Shown piece by piece: positions 20,201 through 27,887 of a stretch of DNA of 64,000 nucleotides. This DNA comes from Sediminispirochaeta smaragdinae DSM 11293. Its GTDB lineage: Bacteria > Spirochaetota > Spirochaetia > DSM-16054 > Sediminispirochaetaceae. Positions within the stretch are counted from its first letter, which is position 1. Every line of letters begins with the position of its first letter. A model generated the notes under the pieces. That model searched no databases and had not been told where the DNA came from. It saw only the letters and a program-made list of their open reading frames with translations. The DNA is taken from the NCBI RefSeq assembly GCF_000143985.1, contig NC_014364.1, positions 4,092,001 through 4,156,000 on the forward strand, read 5' to 3'. The position numbers were made by a program, and so were the translations under genes.

Positions 20201-20385
20201 TCATTCTTGGAATGCTTCCCATGGCACTCGGTATCGGAGCATCTGGTGCAGAAATGCGTCAGCCCATGGGTATCGTCATTATCGGCGGTATCATTTCCTC
20301 TACGTTGATGACCCTCTGGGTTATCCCCTCCCTGGAATTGTTGCTCAGTCGTCATCATCTGAAATCAAAGAGGGTAAAGGAGTGA
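17293..20385 (+). CDS. RND-superfamily efflux pump (HAE-1 type) lacking the TM4 proton-relay Asp pair
   Basis: 1030-residue inner-membrane pump with the usual 12 helices and two large periplasmic loops, near the length of AcrB. N-terminal PGASPQVIE motif and the TM4 and TM10 blocks are well conserved, but in TM4 the AcrB block LVDDAIVVVEN reads LVANSVVVLEN, so Ala406 and Asn407 replace the Asp407/Asp408 proton-relay pair. In TM10 the AcrB Lys940 position reads Asn (VVNNAIL). In AcrB these residues couple drug export to proton flow, so this pump may use another residue or another ion. Flanked by its adaptor and TolC partner. Substrate unknown. Confidence 0.93.
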   Translation: MHIVDISIKRPVLTITLIAAFIVFGILAYLRISVSLFPDIKAPYVTIQTVYPGASPQVIESQITERIEDQISAIADLESITSYSMDSVSLVTVEFTYGKDENLALQEVKDKVEVIISELPDDAERPAISKVDIASSMPVMNIVLEGDMTPTELYTYASTTGSSGLAQVSGVGSVEVSGGQEREIHVELDRTATFSRSIPLTQIVSMLAAANVELPGGSLKMNKEDFPVRFKGEFNELDAIRDLDVESGVGTFKLRQLADVVDSHAEVKERTVLFDKKDNIRNDNALLIQIIKNPTANTIDVVDGVMKRIKSLEAESDGRVSFKVVKEDASFVRDTVNDTLSNVYLGILFTGLVLLIFLHDLRSMLIVAISMPFSIISTFLIMHAMGISLNILSLMGLSSATGTLVANSVVVLENIFRYKELGHNRVESASRGTKEVMMAVFASTLTNIAVFVPLANMSGVMGATLSNFAYTIVIATLFSIFVSFTLTPLMASRILPEKIKKDGRIGNFLEKFFTSWERFYAATLRGILKNRFRSALVVVATIALFMLALSKGSGVNFELMPTTDGGKIGINVELPQGSELESTAATLKAIEDRLAQYPEVETLLTTLGSTGSRDQDVNLARMEVFLNPKSERSASNSAIAARAIRDLADIPGAEIRISPISEISVDAAGTPIDLYLRGSDTDTLLNLAERMREAITQVPGTMNTMLSSKQGKTEIIFEPDRKRIAADGLTVQSVAMSLRMAVDGYVATTYKTGGEEYDVRVMLKDSELLDIEDLKNIPVVSAGGVKPLSRYADIYFSNGYNQIMRTDKVRTIEISAGLLPGYSQGAVLNQVMAAVGAIDLPAGYSIKAAGTSESLNDTVTDLVTVFFIAIILTYMLLSAILESFVQPLFILATVPLSIIGIIGASLATGAVLNFVAMLGVIMLIGIVVNNAILILDYYNQLKRSGKSSHDALIEACPTKLKPILMSNIAIILGMLPMALGIGASGAEMRQPMGIVIIGGIISSTLMTLWVIPSLELLLSRHHLKSKRVKE

Positions 20386-20387
20386 AG

Positions 20388-21749
20388 ATGTTTTATCGAC
20401 TTCGATCTAAATTAAGCATAACAGTGTTGATATTCATGTCATGTTCCATGGCCGTGGCCCATGCCGGGGAGTATGACCTTGCAGCCTATCTTGAGAGGGT
20501 GGAAAGGGAAAATCTCAATTTGAGACTTTCCCGCAATGATCTCGATACGGCGAATGAGACCACGGCCCAGGCGCGTTCGGCTTTGCTACCCTCCATTGCG
20601 GCACAAGGCGGTTATACTCGTAATCTCAGTGACATAGATCAATCCACGGCCGTGGCTGCCGATGTCCCCTCCGGCACCGATGCTACCGGAGGGACCGCTC
20701 CCCTGATGTATGACGACCTGGATTCCAATTACGACAACGAATATCTTATGGCACTGTCGGTCACACAGAAAATTTTTGCCCCCGATGCCATTGCTTCGCT
20801 TATGCAGGCGAAAAAGGGTGAAGAAATCAGCCGCACGACTTATGAGGCAACTCGACGCAACATTCTGAATTCGGCAAAAAAATTGTATGCACAGACGCAA
20901 TTGGCAAACCAGGTTCTGGAGGTCATGGAAGCGGCGGAAGAAACGGCAAAAGAGAATTACCAGAATGCCAAGCGTCGTTTTGAGGCCGGACTTTCGGCGG
21001 AGCTCGATCTGCTTATGGCCGAAAGTACCTGGAAGTCCAGTATTCCGGAAACTGCCGAGGCCCGCCGTAATGCACAAATTGCGCTTATCTCTTTTAAGAC
21101 ACTGGCGGGGATTCCCAATGATGAGGAGGTCGTGCTGACGGAAAATAATGACGAAATCCCGCCTCTTCCCGAACAATACGATTTAAGCGATGTACTTGCA
21201 CAGCGACCCGATTATGAGGCGACTTTGTTATCGAAGGAAATCGCGGACATAGCGAAAAAGGCGGCAATGGCCTCCTTCCTTCCATCCGTTGATGCCAGCC
21301 TCACCTATGCGAAAGGCTTATACCGGGGCTATACCTCCAGCAGTGATAGGTATGATTACGATTCATTTCAACTTGGGTTGACCGTTACCGTTCCCCTGTC
21401 CACCGGTGGGTATCGCGTATCGCTAACAAAATCGGCAAATCTTGCACAGAATAAGGCACATATCGCCATAGCCCAGAAACACAACGATATAGAGCAGGAA
21501 CTGCTCAGTTTGCGGCTGACGCTGGAAGAGGCTTACCAGCGTATTGAATCGGCCAGGGCCTCAGAAAGTGTTGCCCAGAAGGCCTTGAGGGTAGCACAGA
21601 GCTCCTACGCAAATGGACTAGGCACACAATATGCCGTCAACGACGCCCTCGATCAATACCAGCAGGCTCGTCTTGGGGTATATCATGCCCTTTTTGAATA
21701 TCGGGCGGCATATTATGACTGGGAGCTGGCCACCGGCAAAAGTTATTGA
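20388..21749 (+). CDS. TolC-family outer-membrane efflux protein
   Basis: 453-residue outer-membrane channel with a signal peptide (ending near AVAHA) and two OEP repeats containing long alpha-helical segments (about 25-230 and 240-450). The ATG at 20388 is preferred over a GTG at 20382 because AAAGGAG at 20376-20382 gives good spacing to the ATG but would overlap the GTG. It starts 3 bases after the pump's stop codon and completes the tripartite efflux system. A hairpin at 21776-21803 follows. Confidence 0.92.
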   Translation: MFYRLRSKLSITVLIFMSCSMAVAHAGEYDLAAYLERVERENLNLRLSRNDLDTANETTAQARSALLPSIAAQGGYTRNLSDIDQSTAVAADVPSGTDATGGTAPLMYDDLDSNYDNEYLMALSVTQKIFAPDAIASLMQAKKGEEISRTTYEATRRNILNSAKKLYAQTQLANQVLEVMEAAEETAKENYQNAKRRFEAGLSAELDLLMAESTWKSSIPETAEARRNAQIALISFKTLAGIPNDEEVVLTENNDEIPPLPEQYDLSDVLAQRPDYEATLLSKEIADIAKKAAMASFLPSVDASLTYAKGLYRGYTSSSDRYDYDSFQLGLTVTVPLSTGGYRVSLTKSANLAQNKAHIAIAQKHNDIEQELLSLRLTLEEAYQRIESARASESVAQKALRVAQSSYANGLGTQYAVNDALDQYQQARLGVYHALFEYRAAYYDWELATGKSY

Positions 21750-21770
21750 CAGGCCGAGGTTCAAGACCAT

Positions 21771-21803
21771 AAAAAGGGCTGCCCGGAATTCCCCGGACAG
21801 CCC
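21771..21803 (-). terminator. Rho-independent terminator of the rhodanese operon
   Basis: The segment 21776-21803 folds into a GC-rich hairpin (GGGCTG, one mismatch, CCGG on one arm and the complement on the other, six-base loop). On the - strand it is followed by five T residues (21775-21771), a classical intrinsic terminator just after the double-rhodanese gene. On the + strand the following bases are GATTTCT, so it may also weakly end the efflux operon. Confidence 0.8.
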
Positions 21804-21826
21804 GATTTCTACCGAACAGGCCTTAC

Positions 21827-22756
21827 TTACTGAACGACAGGATATCCCTGGTTCGCCCAACCAGAGGGGGCGTTCGACCCCATACCCATACCACCTTTCA
21901 GACTGACAGCATCGTAGCCGAGCACTCTGAGAGCGGCAACGGTCTGACCGGCGGTCTGGCCTGTGTAGCAATAGACAATCAACTTCTTATCGGCGGGGAG
22001 GCTGGCAAAGTTCTCCTGCATGCCCTTTCCCCATGGAATGTTGATGGCGGTGTCGATATGCCCCTTGGCGTAATCGGCGGCACCTCTGACGGAAACGAAC
22101 TGCACCTGATCATCACCGGAATCGAGAATCTTCTTGGCATCCTCTTCGCTGATGATGTTGTTGGTATACATGGTACCCTTGGTGTTTGCAAGATCGGCAA
22201 AGTAGTCCTCGACCATCTTTTTGACGGCAGGATCGTAGCTGGCGCCACTTTTGCCGGAAAAGTCGTTTGCAGTGGTTTCAAGGGATGCATCAACCCCTTC
22301 CACCTTGGAGATGCCGAGATTGAAACCGAGGTTAACCGACCGGGCCTTCACACCGGCAAAGTTAAGTACGGCAACGGTCTGACCGGCGGTCTGGCCGGTA
22401 TAGCAGTAGACCATTACAGGCTTGTCGGTGGGGAGGTTTCCCAAAACTTTTCCCAGTTCGGGTCCCCAGGGAGCGTTGATAGCACCCTTTACATGCCCCT
22501 TGGCATAATCGGCGGCCTGACGAATGTCGAGAACAAGCATGTCGTCACCGGCTTTTACCATATTGATAAAATCGGCCTGGCCGATCTTGTAGATATGATC
22601 CGGCATATTGGCAAAATAGTCATAGACAAGCTGGTCGATATCGACGCTACTCTCAGCGGCCGCAGGAGCGGCTTTTTCTTGTTGCCCCTCGGCAAAGACT
22701 GCAGTTGCAAGACAAAGCATCAATGCAACCGTAAGCACCTTTTTCATGGCTTTCAT
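21827..22756 (-). CDS. Exported double-rhodanese sulfurtransferase-like protein
   Basis: 309 residues with a signal peptide ending at VFAEG and a Q/A-rich linker, then two rhodanese domains, each with the active-site loop CYTGQTAG (Cys118 and Cys263). Both cysteines are kept, unlike thiosulfate sulfurtransferases, where only the second domain is active. The ATG at 22756 is chosen because GAGGAG lies 6 bases upstream; the longer frame to 22771 overlaps the ribosome site. It follows the other rhodanese gene by 29 bases on the same strand. A periplasmic role in sulfur or thiosulfate metabolism is inferred from family and location. Confidence 0.88.
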   Translation of the reverse strand: MKAMKKVLTVALMLCLATAVFAEGQQEKAAPAAAESSVDIDQLVYDYFANMPDHIYKIGQADFINMVKAGDDMLVLDIRQAADYAKGHVKGAINAPWGPELGKVLGNLPTDKPVMVYCYTGQTAGQTVAVLNFAGVKARSVNLGFNLGISKVEGVDASLETTANDFSGKSGASYDPAVKKMVEDYFADLANTKGTMYTNNIISEEDAKKILDSGDDQVQFVSVRGAADYAKGHIDTAINIPWGKGMQENFASLPADKKLIVYCYTGQTAGQTVAALRVLGYDAVSLKGGMGMGSNAPSGWANQGYPVVQ

Positions 22757-22785
22757 ACACACTCTCCTCAAGAATAGTTGTTTTA

Positions 22786-23709
22786 CTATGAACCGTCCTG
22801 GCTATTCAGGGCGGGAAGTTCCGATTTTTCCGGCATTTGCACGGGAAGCGACGGTTTACTAGACCATTCAACCCAGGCGCCATCGTAAAGTTTCAGATTT
22901 CGATACCCTGCATTGTAGAGGGCGACATAACTCTGAGCCCCACGGATGGAGGTTTTACAGAACATGATCACCGTCTTGGAGGGATCGATCTCTTTTTCCA
23001 GATAATCGATTCTGATTTGCTGGACCGGACGATAGGTGTTGTCGGAAAAGTTGTTGTTCTCGTAGTCGATATGAACAGAACCGGGAATGGTACCCGCTTC
23101 TACCTCTTCGGTGGTCCGGGTATCGAGAATCACGGTATTGGAATCGGGATTGTTTACCTGCGCTTTCACATCGGCCAGGGTGGCAATCATGGATGTATCG
23201 AAGTCCTTCGCAGTATAGGAACTCGAAGCCGGCGTAGTTCTCCCGGAACTCATTGCCGAACCGGCAGCCTTCATCGCGGCAAGCCCTCCGCTAATCACTT
23301 TTACCTTTTCAGGATCATGGCCATAGGCGACCATGGTCCACCACAGCCTGGCGGCATCCATATTCTTGCTGTCGTCGTAGGCAACGACGGTGGAATCGTT
23401 GCTTATTCCACGACTCTGCATCACCTTCTCGAACTGTGCCTTGTCGGCAACAAGATTAGGATAGGGCGTGTTTACTACAATATCGGCTCGGCCAATATTG
23501 ACAGCCCCATCCGCATGTTCTTTGTTATATTTGACTCCTGTCTGAGCGTCCACAAGAACAACACCGCCCTTCTGCACCATGGCGAGAGCATCCTTTGCAT
23601 CAATAATCTGGGAACCGCTTTCTGCGAAATGGGGTCCGCCACAGGAAATGAACCCAACGGCCGCAACGATCGCAAGAACGGCTATCGGCATCTTCCGACG
23701 AAACTTCAT
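22786..23709 (-). CDS. Rhodanese-family sulfurtransferase lipoprotein
   Basis: 307 residues in the thiosulfate/3-mercaptopyruvate sulfurtransferase layout: an inactive N-terminal rhodanese domain, where the Cys position reads Asp (AYDDSKN, about residue 112), and a C-terminal domain with Cys251 in MFCKTSIRG. The N-terminus ends in GFISC (Cys23), a relaxed lipobox, so it is probably anchored in the periplasm or outer membrane. A GGGAGG ribosome site precedes the ATG. It is the first gene of the operon. The loop CKTSIRG differs from the usual CGSGVTA, so its acceptor cannot be predicted. Confidence 0.88.
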   Translation of the reverse strand: MKFRRKMPIAVLAIVAAVGFISCGGPHFAESGSQIIDAKDALAMVQKGGVVLVDAQTGVKYNKEHADGAVNIGRADIVVNTPYPNLVADKAQFEKVMQSRGISNDSTVVAYDDSKNMDAARLWWTMVAYGHDPEKVKVISGGLAAMKAAGSAMSSGRTTPASSSYTAKDFDTSMIATLADVKAQVNNPDSNTVILDTRTTEEVEAGTIPGSVHIDYENNNFSDNTYRPVQQIRIDYLEKEIDPSKTVIMFCKTSIRGAQSYVALYNAGYRNLKLYDGAWVEWSSKPSLPVQMPEKSELPALNSQDGS

Positions 23710-23778
23710 TAATCCTCCCTCTCCGGTCGTTTATTACAAACCGGCTATATTTTTTAATTACTATGATATAGTACAAGT

Positions 23779-25518
23779 ATGCTGAATTTACCTCGAAAAA
23801 TAGTACCTTGCAAGTCTTTTATATACATATTTTCCTATTTTTTTGTGAATCTATTCCTGTTAACGCACTATCCATTTGTTCATAGTGACGAAGCGTGGCT
23901 AAGCGGCCTCAGCAGGAATTGGCTGATTTCACACTCGATCACCGTTACCGAACCATTTTTTGATCTCGTTCCAAGGTCTCCCCATGCCATAAAACTGCTC
24001 TTTCACCTTTTACAGGCAAGCGTTTTCAGCATCTTCGGCTACGGCATCTACCAGGCACGAATGATATCCCTCTCTTTTGGGGTAGCCTCGTTGCTTCTGT
24101 TTCAGCAAGTGATCAAAAGATTTCTCGGTTCGGATACAGGGAAAAAAGAAAACGACACGATTGCCTTTCTTTTTATGGTGCTCCTCTCCCTTGATCCGCA
24201 ATTCCTGGCCTCATCCCACTTTGCCAGACAGGAAATTGCCTTGCTGTTTTTCCTCCTTCTCGGCCTCAATATACTTCTTTCACAGGGGAAAGGAGACGGA
24301 AGACGGGAAGGCCTTCACAAAGGACTAAAAATGGGGGCTGTCGTTACCCTGGCAATAGGCTTTCATCCCGCCGCATTTCTGGTTGCGGCGGCACTTTTCG
24401 GAGCGATTCTTTCCCGTAAACGCCCGCTATCGAGGGCCATAGGCTTTGTAACAGGCTGTACGGTCGGGGGCCTGCTGTTTATGGGAATCAGTCTTATTAT
24501 GAATCCCGGCTTCATCCATGATTATCAGAGTTTCGGCACAAGCGTCGAGGTCATGGTACCCTGGTATATAAAAGTCATCAGGTTTCCCCATTACTACGAA
24601 AAGCTGTGGCATAGCTATTCGGGCACCTATTTCATACCGATGATGAAACCGCTGTTGGGACTTCACGCCTTGGCTTTTGCTCTTTGCATGGTAAAGGCCT
24701 TTGCAGGATCACGGCAGGCACGGTTACCACTCTTCGCGCTTTTCGGTTTCAATGCGGCGCTCCTTTTTATCGGGAAATACGGTCCGCCCCTCTTTGCTAT
24801 AGCGTTGCCCCTGTTTTATCTTGCCTGGGCTGCTGCCCCTCGCCATCCCCTCCTCTTTCACAGGTGTAATAGCGCACGATCTAAAGTATTTCGCTGTGCC
24901 GGTCTTATCGCCATGCTGAGCCTGATCGGAGTGTCGACCGCTCTCTCCCTTACAAACATTCTTCAGGAGTATCAAACGGGAGAAAGCTATGCTGTTTACC
25001 GTCGCAATATCGAAACGATCGTCAAAAAGGAGGAGGCTGAGGGGAGATCAAAAGAAAAGCGGATGCGACTGCTTGCGAATTTGAACGCCGAATACGCTCT
25101 GCCGGAGGGAAGCTTTCTTGATTACCGGAACCTCATCCATCTCCGCGAAAGCGGACTCGACTTCTCGGAGTACATACGAAGCAGGGGCATCACCCATATC
25201 CTCTATTCTCAAGAGCTTGATTTCATCTACGAAAAGCGACCGGTGTGGAACATCCTCTACGGGAATGTGGCGGCCTACTATGGGGAGATGAAGGGCTTTA
25301 TCGCCGCACACTGCACCCCGGTTGGCTCCTTCACCTCCCCCGGCTACGGCATGCGTATCGTCTCACAGCGGGGAAAAAGGCCGTGGAAGATTACCCTCTA
25401 TCGGGTTGAAAACGACGCCTCAGTTCCCTCATCAGGGTCAATGCTTCTGTCGTCTCCAGTTCACGCAGGGGCTGCCCGGTCGGAACAAGAGGCTCTATCT
25501 GGGCATCACCCGGATTAG
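23779..25518 (+). CDS. GT39/ArnT-like integral membrane glycosyltransferase
   Basis: 579 residues with about ten hydrophobic helices. The first periplasmic loop carries HSDEAW (Asp37-Glu38), the acidic pair found in the first loop of PMT/ArnT-type GT-C enzymes, followed by a GIYQARMISL segment like that of the family. Such enzymes move a sugar from a polyprenyl-phosphate donor to lipid or protein outside the membrane. It may use the product of the GT2-ATP-grasp enzyme and EmrE-like pair in the neighbouring operon. The last 128 bases overlap the convergent ABC ATPase gene; the natural fold probably ends near ITLYRVE and the remainder is a variable tail. Confidence 0.75.
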   Translation: MLNLPRKIVPCKSFIYIFSYFFVNLFLLTHYPFVHSDEAWLSGLSRNWLISHSITVTEPFFDLVPRSPHAIKLLFHLLQASVFSIFGYGIYQARMISLSFGVASLLLFQQVIKRFLGSDTGKKENDTIAFLFMVLLSLDPQFLASSHFARQEIALLFFLLLGLNILLSQGKGDGRREGLHKGLKMGAVVTLAIGFHPAAFLVAAALFGAILSRKRPLSRAIGFVTGCTVGGLLFMGISLIMNPGFIHDYQSFGTSVEVMVPWYIKVIRFPHYYEKLWHSYSGTYFIPMMKPLLGLHALAFALCMVKAFAGSRQARLPLFALFGFNAALLFIGKYGPPLFAIALPLFYLAWAAAPRHPLLFHRCNSARSKVFRCAGLIAMLSLIGVSTALSLTNILQEYQTGESYAVYRRNIETIVKKEEAEGRSKEKRMRLLANLNAEYALPEGSFLDYRNLIHLRESGLDFSEYIRSRGITHILYSQELDFIYEKRPVWNILYGNVAAYYGEMKGFIAAHCTPVGSFTSPGYGMRIVSQRGKRPWKITLYRVENDASVPSSGSMLLSSPVHAGAARSEQEALSGHHPD

Positions 25519-26146
25519 GGTGCATGAAGATGATCGTTTTTGCAATGCGGACAGCCTCCCTGATGTCATGGGTAACGAAGAGGATACTTTTTCCGCTTTT
25601 GTGCCAAAGTTCGACAAGTAGTTCCTGGAGGGTTTCACGGCTAAAGGCATCGAGGCTGACAAAAGGCTCATCAAAGAGCAATAGATCCGCATCGGAGGCA
25701 AGGGCCCTGGCAAGAAGCGCCCGCTGTTTCATACCGCCGGAAAGCTGACGAGGAAAATCATCTTTTCGTTCTGCAAGACCGACCATTCCAAGGGTCTTTG
25801 CGGCCCGGGCCTCTGCTTCTTCCCCGGCAAGAGGATTCGGTCCGACCATAAGGGGCAGAGCGGTATTTGCAAGGACGCTTTTCCAGGGAAAAAGCTGATC
25901 GACATCCTGATGGATGAGGAAACGACTGCGTCCGGGAGACAATACAGGAAGCCCTCCGAACAGAACCGTCCCTGAAGCAGGGCGAAGAAAGCCGGAGGCA
26001 AGTCGCAGGAGGGTACTTTTACCGCAGCCGCTGGGGCCGAGCAGCACCGTAAGGCTCCCCAGCTCCAAAGAAAACCTGCAGGAGTCGAGGATCGGTATGC
26101 CGAAAGAAAAAGAGACATCCCGAAATTCAAGGCCTTGTTTCATCAT
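25391..26146 (-). CDS. ABC importer ATPase, SsuB/TauB/ThiZ type
   Basis: ATP-hydrolysing subunit of a nitrate/sulfonate/taurine/pyrimidine-class importer. Walker A GPSGCGKST, Q-loop region, signature LSGGMKQR and Walker B LLLFDEPF are all present. A longer frame begins at 26164, but two adjacent ATGs at 26146 and 26143 overlap the permease stop codon and follow GGTGGAGGG, so a start there is preferred. Its 3' end overlaps the convergent glycosyltransferase gene by 128 bases. With the next two genes it makes a complete importer. Confidence 0.88.
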   Translation of the reverse strand: MMKQGLEFRDVSFSFGIPILDSCRFSLELGSLTVLLGPSGCGKSTLLRLASGFLRPASGTVLFGGLPVLSPGRSRFLIHQDVDQLFPWKSVLANTALPLMVGPNPLAGEEAEARAAKTLGMVGLAERKDDFPRQLSGGMKQRALLARALASDADLLLFDEPFVSLDAFSRETLQELLVELWHKSGKSILFVTHDIREAVRIAKTIIFMHPNPGDAQIEPLVPTGQPLRELETTEALTLMRELRRRFQPDRG

Positions 26147-26898
26147 CCCTCCACCTTCCCCCAACGGCAGTCGGTAAAACGGCGAAGGCTACCGAATAGG
26201 AAGCGGTCTACGGCAGCCCCCGACAGCATGACCAGCAATAATCCGGCGTAGAGTCCGGCCGTATCCATATAGACTCGACGCTCAAATATGTACCAGCCGA
26301 GGCCGCCGAGGAAACCGGCGGCTCCGAAAACCATTTCGGCGGCAATAAGGGCACGCCAGCAGCGCGCCCAGGCGGTTTTCAGGCCGGAAAGAAGCGAAGG
26401 GAAAATAGAGGGGAGTACGAGATGGAACAGCCTCTGGGTCATGGTCATTTCCCAATTGGCAGCCATCTCGCGATAGCGTGGGGGGATTTCATCGATTCCG
26501 GACTGCAGATTCAGATACACCGGCCAGAGGGCACTGTGAACCATCACCAGGAGCACCGCCGGGGTACCGGTTCCCGCCCAGAGAACGACCAGAGGAAGAA
26601 GGGCGATGCCGGGAAGGGGATGCAGAAGCGCATTCAGAAGCCCGACTCCCTGCCTTGCCCGTCTTCCCAGGGAGGCGAGAAATACCAAAAGGGCCGCTCC
26701 TGCGGTCCCGATGAGCGCCCCAAGGGCAACAAGGAGAAGGGAAAAAAGCAGTTGAGCGGGAAGGAGGCCGGAAAGGGTATCCCGAACCAGGGCCTTCCCA
26801 ATGGAAAACAGGGAAGGAACCAAAATTGGAGAGACCAGCCCACTGACGGAAAGCAACTGCCACAAAATAAGGACAGCTGCAATCACAAAGAAGATCAC
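26143..26898 (-). CDS. ABC importer permease, SsuC/TauC type
   Basis: 251-residue BPD_transp_1 permease with about six helices and an EAA-type loop (around REMAANWEMTMTQRLFHLVLPSI). Its reading frame overlaps the binding-protein gene upstream by 4 bases and the ATPase gene downstream. The subfamily is that of sulfonate, taurine, nitrate and thiamine-precursor importers. Substrate unknown. Confidence 0.88.
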   Translation of the reverse strand: MIFFVIAAVLILWQLLSVSGLVSPILVPSLFSIGKALVRDTLSGLLPAQLLFSLLLVALGALIGTAGAALLVFLASLGRRARQGVGLLNALLHPLPGIALLPLVVLWAGTGTPAVLLVMVHSALWPVYLNLQSGIDEIPPRYREMAANWEMTMTQRLFHLVLPSIFPSLLSGLKTAWARCWRALIAAEMVFGAAGFLGGLGWYIFERRVYMDTAGLYAGLLLVMLSGAAVDRFLFGSLRRFTDCRWGKVEG

Positions 26899-27887
26899 CG
26901 ATTGCCTCCGCCATCCCCGGTATCGCTATCCCGAACCGCCGTGGCCCAAAAAAGCTCCCCGCCTGAGCCGAAATCGGCGGGAAGATAACCGGTATCCTTC
27001 ATAAAAGAGACAAATTCCTCGATGCCCACCACATCACGTGAATAATCCAGCCCCTTGGAACCGAGCATATCCAGGACATCGTCGCTGTTCATCTGATAGA
27101 TAGGAGCAAGGAGAGCGGCACTTTTTTCGGGATTGCTGCGCAGGTATTCCATTCCCCGATCAACTGCATCCATGAAGGCTGCCAACACCTTCGGCCGCTT
27201 TTCAGCAAGCTCTTTGGTGGCAACGGTGACGATGAAGGTAAAGGGACCGCCAAAGCATTCTCTGCCCGATACAACCTGTTTCATCCCCTGCTCTTTGAGT
27301 TCCAGAAAGAGGTAGGGGGGGGAGGTAAAATGTGCTGCGATTTCCCTGCGGGCCAAGAGGGCTTGCATGCCGTCGGGATGGTTCATGGTAACCAGCTGAC
27401 GATCGAAATGGGCGGCATCGCCGGTCAGACGCCGGGAAGCCATGGCAAGAAGGATGTGCTGGATGCTTCCCGGCTGCGGCAGAGCAATCCTGTCAGAGGA
27501 GTCAAAATCGGAGAGGTTATTAAGATCTTCCCGCCAGGTGACAAGGCCCAAAGGCGACTGATTTAAACCTCCGGCGATCTTCCAATCCATGCCCCCTGCC
27601 CGGCTGATAAGAAAGGGGGGGATGCCGATAAAGGCGGCGTCCACCCGACCGGCAACGGCTGCCTCGCGGATCGTTGCGGTATTGCCGAGGCGCAACCACT
27701 GGAGGGTCACAGGATGATCGAGCGTCTCAAGGGCTTCTTCCACAAAGCCGAGCTCCCTGGCGATGGTGACCGGCGCGTAGGCTAAGCCGTACTGTTCGGC
27801 AACCCGCAGGGGCTGTTCATCATGGCTGCAGGAAGAGAGGGATAGGGCAAGGATCAAAAGAAACGTGCAAAGCCGGGCACACCTCAT
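26895..27887 (-). CDS. NMT1/SsuA-type substrate-binding lipoprotein
   Basis: 330 residues with a lipoprotein signal ending LSLSSC (about Cys20). The mature domain fits the NMT1/THI5-like and SsuA periplasmic binding fold: YAPVTIARELGFVEE at the N-terminus, then AAVAGRVDAAFIGIPP, the segment expected to shape the ligand cleft. Family ligands include alkanesulfonates, taurine, nitrate and thiamine precursors; none can be chosen from sequence alone. Its start overlaps the end of the GT2-ATP-grasp gene by 4 bases, placing importer and fusion enzyme in one operon. Confidence 0.82.
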   Translation of the reverse strand: MRCARLCTFLLILALSLSSCSHDEQPLRVAEQYGLAYAPVTIARELGFVEEALETLDHPVTLQWLRLGNTATIREAAVAGRVDAAFIGIPPFLISRAGGMDWKIAGGLNQSPLGLVTWREDLNNLSDFDSSDRIALPQPGSIQHILLAMASRRLTGDAAHFDRQLVTMNHPDGMQALLARREIAAHFTSPPYLFLELKEQGMKQVVSGRECFGGPFTFIVTVATKELAEKRPKVLAAFMDAVDRGMEYLRSNPEKSAALLAPIYQMNSDDVLDMLGSKGLDYSRDVVGIEEFVSFMKDTGYLPADFGSGGELFWATAVRDSDTGDGGGNR

